From Agmasoma carcini (nom. nud.) (Eukaryota; Microsporidia; Thelohaniidae), in assembly GCA_029232285.1 (NCBI GenBank), contig JAOXFI010000010.1, positions 1-64,000 on the forward strand: a stretch of 64,000 bases of DNA. Reading direction: 5' to 3'. The translations under genes and the position numbers were made by a program. This document shows, in pieces, positions 1 to 11,299 of this stretch (its first letter is position 1; the number at the start of each line of letters is the position of its first letter). The notes under the pieces were generated by a model. That model saw only the letters and a list, made by a program, of their open reading frames with translations. It was not told the origin of the DNA and did not search any database.

Positions 1-77
1 GTTTACTATTCTCATTTTAAAGTTTCTTATTCTCATTTTAAAGTTTACTATTCTCATTTTAAAACGGAAAAGGTATA
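1..77. mobile_element. Right end of a foldback MITE, cut by the window edge
   Basis: Three tandem copies of a ~20-base unit (core ATTCTCATTTTAAAGTTT) lead into TTTAAAACGGAAAAGGTATA. The same terminus occurs at both ends of the complete element at 2109-2603, so this is a second copy whose left part lies outside the window. It is inserted inside a Tc1/mariner copy, whose sequence resumes directly after it. Confidence 0.7.
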
Positions 78-618
78 TATTATACTAAATATTAAGCAAT
101 AATTTATATAAAAGTGTACGAAAATTTCAATTTTCAAAATATAAAATTCAACAAGATAATGATCCAAAGCATAAAAGTAAGATGGCTTCGGTGCTTTTTG
201 AATATATGAACATTGAGGTGTTAGAATAACCTTATACAGGGCTTATTTAAAACAAAAACTAATAAATGTTGTTTTTGAAAACGAGGCGCATTTGATATCA
301 ATAATTAGTGAAATGTGGGCTGATATTAATACTTTATACTGTAGAATACTGGTAGATTCTATGAGTGACAGAATTAAAGAAATTATTGTGGCAAAAAGTG
401 GTCATAAATCATATTAAATAAAGGTGTCCGGTTTTTATTGGTTTTGAATTAAAAAATTATCAAAATTATCAAAAGAGTTTATATAAAATTCGCGATTTTA
501 AAAATAAAAATTTTATATATATATACTTATATAATTATGCTCAAATTATCTTTTAAATTATAAATTTACTTTTTTTAAACAAATTTTTTGAGGTGTCCGG
601 TTTTTTTTTGGAGTACTG
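78..618 (+). mobile_element. Tc1/mariner element, 3' half (copy 2 of the 12076-13512 family)
   Basis: This stretch parallels the 3' third of the element at 12076-13512. It includes the end of the transposase, the ~200-base right inverted repeat and the final GGAGTACTG followed by TA at 619-620. The 5' part is missing because the MITE at 1-77 interrupts it. The inner and outer ends of the right repeat each carry a GGTGTCCGGTTTTT motif. Confidence 0.8.
80..417 (+). pseudogene. Tc1/mariner transposase C-terminal fragment
   Basis: This is the C-terminal part of a DD34E-type transposase. It matches the copy ending at 13309 through the tail that reads about V-A-K-S-x-H-x-S-Y-stop. The catalytic acidic region is frameshifted: the LEWP...DLNPIEH region seen in the sister copy is disrupted near 228. 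It is not functional. The family is known for cut-and-paste transposition into TA. Confidence 0.75.
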
Positions 619-960
619 TATTTAGCAACATCAATAAATTATTTTTCATCATGATAAACGACAAAATATCAGATAAAAATATTAAACCGTTTATATTTTA
701 AAGAGAAATTATTCTTAGAAACGCTTCCCAAATCTTAGAAAGAAATAATATCATTCTTGCAAAATCATAATTATATAAAATACGGAAAGATTATGATTGT
801 TTGTTTAACTTTATTATGATTATAACTATATGGTATTACCAGTTTCATCATTTTAAATAGAGATTAAAAATATCTTCTAAAACATAATTAAAAAAAATGA
901 TAAATTGTTAAATTAAAATTTCATGATCTCAATTAAAACTTTCTCAAGGGAATTTTTTTC
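619..960. other. Gene-free spacer with a possible transposase N-terminal relic
   Basis: A broken + strand reading near 652-780 begins M-I-N-D-K-I-S-D-K-N-I-K. It loosely resembles the helix-turn-helix start of Tc1-type transposases, but stops interrupt it. Nothing else was recognised. Confidence 0.3.
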
Positions 961-964
961 GAAT

Positions 965-1960
965 TTTAATTATAAATTTAGTTATAAGAATGAAATTTTT
1001 ATAATTTAAATTAGAATAAGCAATTTTTAACAATAACATTGAACCTTTTTAAATGATATAGATCATCTACTACAAATATTACGTTAACTTGATGTTTTTT
1101 AATTTGTTCAATTGTTAAATACACAAGAAACATCAACAAGAAAACTTCAGATGCATGAATAATGTATGCTTATCTTACAAAATATTTTTTTGTTAAAAAG
1201 ATAGTTTCTTCTGTGGTCTTAACCTCATTTTGAGGAACGCTTTAAAAATAATAAATTTATGGTCAAATGATATAACAATATCCAAAGCCGTAAAAACCAT
1301 TAATTCTTCAAAATGTACAATTTCTAAAATATATTTGAATTTAACTCTTTAGAATTAGATGGTAAAAATTATCTGTCAGATTGATAAAACAAAATTCAAC
1401 ACCAAACGAAAGGCGGAAAAGAAAGATACCGATATATTGAAATTTGGGTATTTAATATTGTTGATATTTTATCAAGACCCTCAATGGTATATATAGAGCA
1501 TGTGTTTAACAGAAGCTCTTTACTCTTTAACCAATTATATACAAATTATGTCGTTGAGGCACAATTATTTATTCTGATGAATTGAATCTTATTCAAAAAT
1601 ATATCCAAGCCTTAAATGATTCAATAAAATTTAATCATAGTTTAATATTGTTAATCATGAGATTTCAGTTCAAAATCAAAATATTGAGTCTTATTGGGTT
1701 AAAGTCAATTCACGAATAAAAGAGAAGAAATGATTCAATCTACTAAAATTGATGCATTCTTTACAAAAATGATGTTGAAAACAGTGTTCTTTGATGTAAT
1801 TTAAATTATAAAATATTATTTAAAAGAATTTCTCGAAAAAAAATTGAACTTGATGCACACCGGATACAATTTTGGGGTTTCCCTAAATTTTTTTTTCTCT
1901 GTAGGAAAATTTTGGAATTGATCCAAATTTTATATTTATTTTAAAAAATAAATTAAATTG
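965..1960 (+). mobile_element. Decayed Merlin-type element
   Basis: This segment aligns with the reverse complement of 40030-41000 at several points: a 5' stretch near 1018-1080, TTTCTTCTGTGGTC near 1204, and a C-terminal stretch at 1657-1760. The last of these reads N-Q-N-I-E-S-Y-W-V-K-V-N-S-R-I-K-E-K-K. That matches the C-terminal signature of ISXO2-like/Merlin DDE transposases (H-T-x-x-I-E-x-x-W-x-x-h-K). Many stops and frameshifts are present. The boundaries are approximate. Confidence 0.6.
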
Positions 1961-2108
1961 TTTATAAGTTTTTAAAGAACATTATTACACTTTTGTTTTT
2001 TTATTAAGGGCTTCATTTGATATTGAACACATTACTCAATCATAAACTTGTTCATTACACCAATTTATAAGAGATTTCTGTCACTGATTGCAAAATGTTT
2101 TCCGAACT
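1961..2108. other. Short spacer between the Merlin relic and the MITE
   Basis: No feature recognised. The right edge abuts the TATACC end of the MITE. Confidence 0.5.
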
Positions 2109-2603
2109 ATACCTTTTCCGTTTTAAAATGAGAATAGTAAACTTTAAAATGGGAAAATGTAAAAAATAAAAATTTATACTTTTATATTTATAAAAAACAT
2201 GAATTTTTTTGATTTTTTAATAACAATGAGATAAGCTTTAATTCTAATTTGTTTTTCGTTCGGAATTTTTGGGGTTTTTGATTAAAATTTTATTTTTAGA
2301 AAAGATTCAAGATCAGTTGTAAAATTGCATATATTGTTTTTTTGTTAAAGCATCATTTTTTTTGATTTAAAACCCTATAATCACGCGAATAGAAAATAAT
2401 GTGTTATTTGAATTTTTTAATTTATATATAGAAACACAAAAACCCCAAAAATTATTGTTTTCAAACAATATTATTTTATATGTATTAATAAATGAATTCT
2501 ATGTTTTTTATTTATTTATGCATATAATATAAAAGTATAAATTTTTAATTTTAACATTTTCTCATTTTAAAGTTTACTATTCTCATTTTAAAACGAAAAA
2601 GGT
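2109..2603. mobile_element. Foldback MITE with ~80-base terminal inverted repeats
   Basis: The left end runs TATACCTTTTCCGTTTTAAA and onward for about 80 bases. The right end (about 2525-2603) is its near-perfect reverse complement, ending AAAACGAAAAAGGTATA. The interior also folds back weakly (GGGGTTTTTGATT on the left, CAAAAACCCCAAAAAT on the right). There is no coding capacity. The TA dinucleotides at the edges suggest a TA-targeting (Tc1/mariner-type) mover. A second copy ends at 77. Confidence 0.75.
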
Positions 2604-3020
2604 ATAGATTACCAGAAAATTTTAAAATTTACTTAAAATTCCTAAAATAAAAATCGTATCTTCATAACTAACTAAACATTTAATTTATGTAAACAATCTA
2701 TCGTATAGAATCATATTTATTTTTAGAATCGAGTTTTATACAAGAGCCCTGATATTTTATGTGATTATATTTGTAAAAAATATCACCCTAAATTTTATGA
2801 ATAATTATACCCTAAAATATATAAAATACAAAATATTCTTTTAAAAAATATAAGCATAAAATATTTTGGTTTGTTTCTCTATATTTTAAGATTTTTGGGT
2901 TTTAATTCTCCCATATTCAAAAAAAACTTAATTTATACTTATTATATGCCAAAATATACACGATTTGATTAAAATAAAGTGATAATCTTTATTATAATAT
3001 TTAAACTTCTATAACTGATC
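2604..3020. other. A+T-rich spacer, nothing recognised
   Basis: No open frame or repeat was recognised between the MITE and the Tc1 fragment. Confidence 0.5.
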
Positions 3021-3260
3021 ATTAATAGAAAAAAACATGGCAAGGTGTATTGTCTTGTTTAAAAATAAAATATCAAAATAAATACTGACGCTTAAGCGTT
3101 TGTGTAAGAAGCTGTTTATACGCAGCGGTATATATGAATACAATATTTAATACTCTTTTATATGATATACAACCCTACACCTTTACTGAACCTAACAATT
3201 CCTTAATGATGGTATGATGTACCCAAAGTTTTTAGTCATTTTTCTTTACTTAACGCACAA
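3020..3260 (-). pseudogene. Tc1-like transposase fragment (middle domain)
   Basis: The reverse strand of ~3038-3060 reads Q-D-N-T-P-C-H, the second-aspartate motif of Tc1 transposases. The stretch also parallels 32940-33190 of the better preserved copy (shared features are the TTGTTTATACGC-like and ACTCTTTTATATGATATAC-like blocks). It is a decayed fragment without intact frame. Confidence 0.6.
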
Positions 3261-3379
3261 AACTAAAACTAAGTAGCCAATATAAACTAAATATTTTTTA
3301 TTTCAGAATAATATTTTTTTCGAAAATTAAATTTCAAATACTTAATAATAGTTTAATATCAACAAAATACATGTTGATA

Positions 3380-4650
3380 TACAATATCAATTAAAATAAA
3401 GTTGCAACCCAAAAAATATGATTCTTATGGTCACTTTATAATAAAATAAAGCATTTTGATCATATAATTAAAAATAATCATTACAAAACAGTCGCATGCG
3501 AGAATTTCCCTTTATTTAATTTTTATTAATTATTAAACAAAATGTTTGTGTATGAGCTCTTTACTGAGGGGCAAAAATAATTAGTAAGTGATTTAGATCG
3601 GTTTTAATCTAAAATTTTATCTCAAATAATTGTAGTGCTTTACATGAAAGTGTTTACAAAATAAAGTGTAGATTTGAAAATATTCAATATATTTGATCTC
3701 AGGATAAGAACCAAATTGAAAAAACCCCAATTTCTTATGAAACTAATATTTTTATATTATCTAAGAAAAAAATTTATTATCCTATCAAAAATGCTCAAAA
3801 ACCACATTTATAATTAAAACTAATACGCGATTTAAAAAATATTAAGAATTATTATATTGGTATTTATTTAGACATAGAAGGGTTATTTTTTGGTTGAAAA
3901 AATAGAAGTCGTAATATTTTTTAGGAATGCAAATAAAGAAATCACTTGTTAGATATTAATAATTTTATCAAGGCTTATGTATGAAAGTTTTTAATCATAA
4001 GTGTTCTCTTTCTTTTATAAAATATGATGTTTGTCAAATTATAAAATATCCAGTAAATCATCTAAAGCTTTAGTATAAATTGTTTTTATCATAAAATATT
4101 ATACACATCTGCATATAAATAAACATAAGCTCTAATTCTTGAATAATCTTGATTGTGATGAGACTTTTAGCCTTATATCCTTGTATGATGATGCATATTT
4201 TTACATTTCTATATATTCAAGATTAATTTAAAATAAAACAAAAAAAAAACAATATTACGATGAAAATTAGCCAACTTAATTTTATCGATCATATTTCTGC
4301 TCATTTTAAGTGTAAATTAAATGGGTTTGTACTTTATATAAGGATGGTTTATTTTTAAAATTATCTTAATTATTGTATGACTTGGATATAATGATAAATA
4401 AAACGTATGTTTAAAGCTTTTATAAAAAAACATTTTGTTATTTATAGCGCAAAATAAAATTGTGTTAATATTAATTTTGGGATGCAACCTTTTTTTGCAC
4501 AATCAAAACTTATTTTGATGTATAAATAAGATAGAAGATAAAGTGTTAATTTAATATATATATTATTGATTTGTTACTTTTTTAAAAACTAAAATCAATT
4601 TTTTTATTAATTTTTGGGCTGAGACTTTTTTGCATGTCGGTGTAGATGTA
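3380..4650. mobile_element. Decayed Tc1-type termini (IR/DR repeats)
   Basis: A left-type terminus lies at ~3390-3415 (GTTGCAACCCAAAAAATATG). Right-type termini lie at ~4480-4500 (GGGATGCAACCTTTTTTTGCA) and ~4615-4645 (TGGGCTGAGACTTTTTTGCA, then GTGTA). They resemble the ends of the Tc1 elements at 32532-33819 and 56387-57828. The two right-end copies lie about 135 bases apart, like the inner and outer direct repeats in the intact elements. The interior is unrecognisable, so the pairing is tentative. Confidence 0.45.
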
Positions 4651-5660
4651 TTTATATTATACAGTTTTAACAGGTTATTTTTTATTTCTAATGTAGTGAT
4701 GAATGTGTTTTTTGAAATACCTTGCGGGTAACTGTTTTAAGTTTATATGAAAGGCATAACTAGTTCTACGTGTAAATGACTTACTGTTTTGTTGTTTCGC
4801 GTTAATATTTACAAAGTTTCAGTGAAATTATTATGTTTATTTTAAAAAATAAAAATTTTGAAAAAGTCAATTAATAAATCACGTTTGATTATATCTTTTG
4901 GTCTTATAAAATCTGTTTGTAATAGAGTATTTGTTAAATTAATTATAACAGATGTAACTTTTGAATGCAAATTAAATTTATCAAAAATTATCGCACTAAA
5001 CGTCATATGTTAAAGCCATATGTAAATATTAAAAATATAATAATATAAACATTTATAATTAGTTAATTTATTTATAAATTTGTATTTTTAGTAGCACTAC
5101 TTTTTTCGCAAAGCAGTTTATAATACAATCATTTATGTTTTAAAACACTTTTATTATTATTGCAAATGAAAATACACAATAAACCCATCATTTATGGGTG
5201 TTTTCGTTTATTTCACACGAGAATATATAAATAAATATTATAAGCAAACTTGTATATTAAGATAAAAAATATATCACAATATATCTGTGGAGTGAATATC
5301 TCACGCCAATTAAATATAATAAAATATTTTTAATAATTATTTAATCATTATGTCTTAATATTTAAATATAATGTTTTAATGTAATTTTTCACATTATATT
5401 GGCCATCTTAGATTAGTTATACAATGTGACTAACATAAATATTATATTAATTAATACAAATTATATTTCTAAAAATATATAAATTTTCATATCTACTATA
5501 TTTCATGTTTATAAATGTACATTGAATTTATGATATATCAAATTAAATGAATATTAATATTTTATTAATAATGAATTTCGTAAAAAGACATATATCTTTC
5601 TTATATAGTCATTAATATGATAGTTATTATATTTTTAATTATATCAAATATCCAAGATTA
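4651..5660. other. Spacer with one more Tc1-like right terminus
   Basis: Around 5088-5128 the sequence AGTAGCACTACTTTTTTCGC, then AAAGCAGTTTATA, is a diverged Tc1 right end. The rest is A+T-rich without recognised features. An A+T-rich leader to the gene at 5692 contains a TATAAAAAG box about 30 bases before its ATG. Confidence 0.45.
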
Positions 5661-5691
5661 GCAATATAAAAAGAAAAATTTAAATCTAACC

Positions 5692-6588
5692 ATGCTGCTT
5701 TTGAGATTAGCTATGACTGCAATGTCTATGGATCAATGTATGGAGTACATTGATGGGCCTGACTTCAATTTAGTATGTGTAGGATCAACGTACAGCTCGA
5801 GTTTTCTTGAAAATGCAAAAGAACTAGAATTAGACGACATAGTACAAATTCATTTAAATCATGAGTTTCCTAGCAAATATGGGGCACTAAGGTGGGTATA
5901 TGAAGGATATTTTTTAATATTCGAAAAAGTCTTTAAGGAAAAGTCGTACCCTGAACCTATCAACTTTTATTTTTTCTTTTACGAACGAATTAGCGATTCA
6001 AAAATAAAAATTCGAGGTAAGGTTAAGGTTCAGTCAGTTTATGCTTTGGATTTTAAAAGGATTGAAAGGGGAATGAAAACCTTCAAAAAGGATTGTTATG
6101 ACCAGGATTTTAAGAAATTTTCGTATTTCGTTGTTGCTGAATCAATTAACAAACAGAAAAACAAAATAATTGGTATAATTGATGTCAGGAAAGACAAAAA
6201 ACGTTTAGATGATGCGATGATGTCTGATTTGGAACATAAAAAGCAAAAGAAAAGGCAAAAACCTAAGCTACGTCGATCTTCTGTAGGTCCAGCTAGAATG
6301 CTAATTGGAGGTATTAAGTTTGATTCTATTGCTGAAGGAAGTGGAATAACCGAGTCAAAACAAGATACTATGCCACAAGGATTTGGATATGTTAGAAGAT
6401 CTGAATCATTATTATCTAGTAGAGAAGCTCCAGGAAATGTAGATTCTCAGAGTCTGGAAAAACAAAAGGAGTCTGGTAAAGAGTTAGCTTCTAAAAGTTC
6501 AGAAGGAACAAGTGGATGTTCTACCTTTGTTGTTGAAGAATTTGTATCAGGAGATGATGATTTGAATCTTAGCAAGGTTAATGATTGA
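5692..6588 (+). CDS. Group 1 paralogue, soluble variant with basic run; function unknown
   Basis: This 298-residue protein has no recognised function. Residues 1-16 are a methionine-rich hydrophobic leader starting M-L-L-L-R-L. Residues 36-48 carry the S-x-x-L-E-N-A-K-E-L-E-L block seen in the other paralogues. About residues 68-170 match the group core: F-x-x-I-F-E-K-V-F, then F-Y-F-F-F-Y-E-R, then S-K-I-K-I, and a later F-S-Y-F-V-V. Residues 182-195 are a dense Lys/Arg run (K-K-Q-K-K-R-Q-K-P-K-L-R-R) that could be a nuclear signal or an acidic-partner contact. The C-terminal ~90 residues are Ser/Glu-rich and end acidic. Unlike six of its sisters it has no C-terminal membrane helix. The start follows AACC and lies ~30 bases after TATAAAAAG. 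Whether it is secreted via the leader or cytosolic is not clear. Confidence 0.75.
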   Translation: MLLLRLAMTAMSMDQCMEYIDGPDFNLVCVGSTYSSSFLENAKELELDDIVQIHLNHEFPSKYGALRWVYEGYFLIFEKVFKEKSYPEPINFYFFFYERISDSKIKIRGKVKVQSVYALDFKRIERGMKTFKKDCYDQDFKKFSYFVVAESINKQKNKIIGIIDVRKDKKRLDDAMMSDLEHKKQKKRQKPKLRRSSVGPARMLIGGIKFDSIAEGSGITESKQDTMPQGFGYVRRSESLLSSREAPGNVDSQSLEKQKESGKELASKSSEGTSGCSTFVVEEFVSGDDDLNLSKVND

Positions 6589-6829
6589 ATTAATGGTTTT
6601 ATTTATTTTAAGAATTATATTGTTTGATATGAAAACCCTTTTATATATTCAAATAAACATTTACAACTTTTATTAATTTAAATACTTTAATATATATTTT
6701 TGAAATTTTGAATATGATGATATTGCAAGTTATAATATCATAAAGTTTTAATAAAAAAATAAATAAAGAAATTAAAAATTTTAGAATTGATAGATTATGG
6801 TTCGTAGAAAAAATTCTGAAAACATTGTG
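6589..6829. other. Spacer after the 5692 gene
   Basis: A+T-rich; nothing recognised. Confidence 0.4.
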
Positions 6830-7075
6830 ATAGCCTGAATAGGTACGACAAGGACTATTTCTTAAAATTTAAAAATACTTACATTATTTTATCCAAAATG
6901 GTATACGAATTAGAATAGGAGCAATGGTAACCCTCGAGTTGTTATGTTGACACAGAGTCAATAATATAGATGAACCATCCTTTATAAATTTTTATTTACC
7001 ATAAAGGTAATAAGTTAAATACTAAATATGAAATTTATAATTTTATAAAATAAAAGAAAATATCATTGATGCCAT
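6830..7075 (+). repeat. Dispersed repeat A, copy 1
   Basis: It shares the block GCAATGGTAAnCnTTCGAGT, then GTTATGTnGACCAC, with copies at 36310-36530 and 38440-38600. The alignment with the second copy extends over about 170 bases. No coding capacity is evident. It could be a solo LTR or a short non-autonomous element. Confidence 0.55.
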
Positions 7076-7269
7076 ATTATAAAACAAAGGAAGGAAATAT
7101 TTTTATTAACAACAAACAAAGACGATCTGAACATATCACATAAATAATAGATTCAGGGAGATTTTAGACCTTTGTTTGGTGCGGTGAAGAAACTAACTAT
7201 AGAAATAACGACATTGAGTTTTAACAGGCTACTAGTTGCAAGAGACTAAAGTAAGACTTGTGTGATACA

Positions 7270-7900
7270 GAAAATCTATTCACACTCTAAAACTATTTTA
7301 CAGTCGACAGATAAACAATTCTTCTTATTGATAAAGATTTTTACAACATAAAATAATGATTTATTAATTCTATTTGAGATAAGAGCTTTGAAAAAAGCAC
7401 GTGTGTGAAAAAACGATAATCCTACGATATTAGGGACATTAAATATTGGTGCTTCAAATCGACCATACACTACCGCGCTTTGGTTTGTAGAGGAGATTTA
7501 GGGTCAAAGCTTCGCAATAGAAATTGTTTGCTTCTCGAGGGTTTAAAGAACATAGCTCATTGAACCTCTGGATGCTTCCATCTTAAAACTGGCCACTCCC
7601 CTCTAAGAAATTTATTTATACTGGCTAGGTTGTCAACCCTAACCAGTTCTTCTGGATTGGTAAGATAGATATTAAAAATACTCCTATCCTTTTAATATGC
7701 GAAGATGTGTTGTTTACAGTTTAGACAAAGGGTATTGATGATATTTGAATCAAGACTTAACCTTTTTAGTTCATACATTCATCTTTTTGTACCGGTTTGG
7801 AGTTCTATAAGTTACAACATAAAATAAGATAAAACTGGCCAGTGTACGTAAAGTACTAATTCTAGTTACAATCACAAAATAAAGTAAGTTTCTTTTAAAT
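7270..7900 (-). repeat. Unclassified repeat with coding-like segment, inverted copy at 15215-15360
   Basis: On the reverse strand 7280-7480 closely matches + strand 15215-15360. Both carry GAAGCACCAA, GTAGGATTAT and ACACACGTGCTTTTTT in the same order. The reverse strand has a 64-codon open frame at 7276-7470 (Y-G-R-F-E-A-P-I-F-N-V-P). A second broken frame upstream contains F-L-R-G-E-W-P-V-L-R-W-K-H. This could be a relic of a retroelement polyprotein, but no family was recognised. Confidence 0.45.
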
Positions 7901-8585
7901 TTTATTCTTAACATCTAAGATGATTCAAATTGTCATAATATTGTGATTTTGTTACCATTTTTATTAAAGAATGGTAAGTTTATGATTTATATCCCTTCTA
8001 TCTCTTTATTTTATCGTGTATAATTTTTTTTGAGTTTTAATGAATTGCTGGGCTTTTTCCATAAATATTGATTATTTTGAATCCTCTTATAGAGAAATAA
8101 AAAGAAATTATAAGTCACTATTACCATGTAATTGGATTGTTTTATTTTCATGAATATTTTGACCCTCTCTTGTCAAAGTGACTCTATTTTCTTAAATAAA
8201 ACATCGATTTTTGTTAAGAGAGGTGAATTATAAGGTTTGTATGAATTATATGTCCCTCATGAATTTTTTTAAACAAATTTAAAATTAAATAGTTAGTTAT
8301 CAATATTATAACATATTAAAAATGTTTTTTTTAATCTTATGTAGTTTGTTCTTATGTAAGATGGTATTAATGTATATGAGTAATGTTTATTTATGTTTAA
8401 AATCTATATTAAATATTTTACGTACATAAAAAATTAAATACAACCCTATATATTTGGTCTTTTGGGATCATAATTATTTAATTTTTGAAAAAAGTCGAAA
8501 TACATTTTAAAATAAGCATATTTATTTCTATTTTAATTAAATTACAAAGAAAAATAATATTATATACTTTATTGGTTATTTTTCT
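7901..8585. other. Spacer, nothing recognised
   Basis: A+T-rich sequence without an open frame of note or a repeat recognised elsewhere in the window. Confidence 0.4.
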
Positions 8586-8589
8586 CTAT

Positions 8590-9140
8590 GATGAGTCTAG
8601 ACCTCCACGTGGTAACGTTGGAAACAACGACTAATTGGGCTATAACAGGTCAGGGACAAAATCATAGACTGAGAGATACTTTTAACCTTGTTCACTCTGG
8701 GAAAATGGTTTGCTGTCTATAGATTGACACCTCTTCTCCGTTGGAATTGAAGTGTCACTCTTAAGGATATAAGTTAGGATGTACGTAATAGCACTAAGAT
8801 TAGCTTACAATATAAAATTGGTGTCTTTAAAGTCTTATTGTCATCATCTAAGATACTTTAAGATGGCATGACAATCAAATTTTTCTACTGCCTTTTACAA
8901 AAACTAGAATAGTGTATGGTCATTAATATCTGCTTTCATCTCTTCTATATTTTATTATTGTTGTTGTTTGATTTTGATTTATTACTTGCTGGTTCGGCTT
9001 TTCTAATATGGTAAATTCTTTGTAAAAAACATTAATATTAGCTGAAAGGTTTAAAATTGATAGCACTTTGTGTTGTTTGTGTTTTTCTTATTTCATACTT
9101 TTGCCTAAGCAAGAATATTTGACAAATAAAACTTTAATTA
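8590..9140 (+). repeat. Dispersed repeat B, copy 1
   Basis: Landmarks shared with other copies are TCTAGACCTCCACGTGGTAA, a GTACGTAATAGCACTAAG block at 8781, GTCTTTAAAGTCTTATTGTC, GATGGCATGACAATCAAA and a GCTGGTTCGGCTTTTCT end. Related copies lie at 15075-15550 (+), 23465-23910 (-), 43960-44470 (+) and 61955-62400 (+). It is G+C-richer than its surroundings and lacks an open frame. It is possibly an LTR or SINE-like element. Confidence 0.65.
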
Positions 9141-9545
9141 TTAGTATCAATTGTTTTTTTTTAAATTGCCAATTATTCAAAAATGTATTAAAGCTCAAAA
9201 CCCTTACCATACATTAACATATTTTTATAAAAATATATAATTATGTTATTAATGTTACATGAGTTGTAATCGAAGGATCATAATTTGATTTTATTCACCA
9301 TTACAACTGGTTAGAAAATTAAAAATCTTTATTATATTTTGTTTTAATTAGTCAATAAAAGGCTATAATGTAAATAGTTAAAAGTTTATGTATTATATAA
9401 CATTATTTTACATAAATTTTTATAAATTTTTAATTCTTTTTCTTGACCAATTGAATTTGATTTAATAGGAACATAAAATTTGATAAAAACCTAAAATTAT
9501 ATAAATTGGTATAAAAGTAATATTATTGTTAAAATATAATTATTT
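9141..9545. other. Spacer before the 9592 gene
   Basis: A+T-rich; nothing recognised apart from the promoter module listed next. Confidence 0.4.
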
Positions 9546-9591
9546 TGACATATTTGATAATTTTTAAGAAAAATCTTAAAAATTTATCCAT
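9546..9591 (+). promoter_or_regulatory. TGACA promoter module of the 9592 gene
   Basis: TGACATATTTGAT begins 46 bases before the ATG. The gene at 30882 has the identical TGACATATTTGAT at the identical distance, although the proteins are very diverged. Confidence 0.55.
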
Positions 9592-10164
9592 ATGAATTTT
9601 TCAATTTTAAATATAATTCATAGTTTAAATCTTCCTAAAGATGAGGACGTTTACTATAATTCGTCAATATTTGAGTGTGGAAGATTAATCAAAGATAATC
9701 CACTTATTTGCCACGAAAAGAAAATGATTTTAGGATATGAGAATCTTGTTTTAGATGGTAATACTGTAACAACAGATCTAATATTGACAATTTCAGATAA
9801 TTTAAGAAATATTGATATGAATACTTTATGTTTTAAAATAATACCTATTACTACTGTCTTTAATACAAAAATATATCAAGCAGAACTAACTTTTGATGAA
9901 TTAGAGAGAATTGATTCATCAACATTAAAAATTAATAAAATTAAGTTCGATGTCAACCATCAAAATGATGATTATGAATTTCAATTTATATTTTATGATA
10001 AAAATAATTTAAAATTAAAGTATATTGGTCTAGGCATTGTTAAATTTGTATACATTAGAAATGTTAATCCTAACAATAATGATAATTCAGGTTTTGACAT
10101 GATATATACTTCAATTTTTAATCATATGCATGATGATAGTCAAAATAATACAAGAGATGCTTAA
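9592..10164 (+). CDS. Group 1 paralogue, short diverged member; function unknown
   Basis: This 190-residue protein resembles no family I know. The N-terminus (M-N-F-S-I-L-N-I-I-H-S-L) is weakly hydrophobic. About residues 24-34 (Y-N-S-S-I-F-E-C-G-R-L) occupy the place of the S-x-L-x-N-A-x-x-L block in the sister genes. Residues ~58-160 follow the group core pattern in outline: alternating hydrophobic strands, then a final hydrophobic strand with F-Y-D-K-N-N-L-K-L-K corresponding to S-P-D-N-K-x-x-L-K. There is no C-terminal membrane helix, and the tail is polar. The link to group 1 rests on this weak pattern plus position, strand and the shared promoter, so it is an inference. The start is the first ATG, supported by the promoter spacing. 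Confidence 0.65.
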   Translation: MNFSILNIIHSLNLPKDEDVYYNSSIFECGRLIKDNPLICHEKKMILGYENLVLDGNTVTTDLILTISDNLRNIDMNTLCFKIIPITTVFNTKIYQAELTFDELERIDSSTLKINKIKFDVNHQNDDYEFQFIFYDKNNLKLKYIGLGIVKFVYIRNVNPNNNDNSGFDMIYTSIFNHMHDDSQNNTRDA

Positions 10165-11290
10165 TTAAATCAATTTGATTAAATTTACAATATTCATATA
10201 ATAATTATATTTTAACAGCATATCTGTCTATATTATTTAATTTTAAATACCAGCTTTTTGTAATAATTCTAAATTAAAAACCGGGATATAAAAGAATATG
10301 TCTAAGAAATATCAAATTAACCAGTTTATTATATGTCTTTTAACACTATATAAATATTGTTTTATATTATGTATAAAACAATTGATTGAATCATAATTTT
10401 GAAAAAAAAATTAATTTTTTTGCTGGGTTTATTAAATTACATAAACAAAATTTTTATCTACGTTTCTAATATAATTTTATATTATACAGAAAAATCAAAA
10501 ATTGGGTATATATAGTTCATCTTTAATACACCCAAATCTTATAAAAATAAATTTAATTTATTTACTGTTACTATCATACAATGTCTCAATATTAGTTAAA
10601 AACAAGTAAGCTTTGTGGTTTTAAACGATTTTAGTAAAAAGTTTAAATCAACTGAAAAAGACCAAAAATTTAATTTTATTTGTACTAAAATTTTATTTTT
10701 TGATTTTTTTAATTATTTTATAAATAAAATAAACTAATTCTTATGAATTCAATCAAACTATTCTTTTTTAAAGATGTCAAAGATTTACAGAGACATTTTC
10801 ACTGTCTAAACTGTAATATTTCAAGTAACATAGTCAAATGTGCCATATATGTAGACAGAAAAGTGTTTCGACAACTAAACAGAACCTGTATATATCATAG
10901 AAAATATTATTTAGCTCAACAATTATAAATTTTTTAATTATTAAATAAATGATCCGAAAAATGAATCACATGGGTTTATCTGATAGCACAATATCAAAAT
11001 TTTTTTATTTTGCATTAAAACTAGTGCAATTAAGCAAGTGCGGTATTATATAAAAAATGAACAGAAATAAAGGTAACAGATTAAAATATTAAAAAAACAA
11101 TGTATAAATATTCAGTAACTCTGATATTTATTCAAAGCCTGACAATATATATAGAATATTCACAAGACAGGAGCGCATACACTTAACTGTCTTAAATAGC
11201 AAGAATATGTAGAAAAGATACCTTTAATTATAAAAATAAATTTAAATTATATGCAAAAATACAAACCTTCTATGTTTAATATTTGATTCT
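10165..11290. other. Spacer with a 61-codon cysteine-containing frame at 10743-10928
   Basis: The + strand frame 10743-10928 contains H-C-L-N-C-N followed by a third cysteine and an R/K-rich tail. That is loosely like a zinc ribbon at the N-terminus of Merlin transposases. It has no promoter module and no recognised relative, so I do not call it a gene. The remainder is plain A+T-rich sequence. Confidence 0.3.
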
Positions 11291-11299
11291 TATATCAAT

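Noticed and set aside
4317..4502. 61-codon reverse open frame starting M-C-K-K-R-L-H-P
   Set aside because: Lies in a decayed Tc1 terminus; the first codons are the inverted repeat itself.
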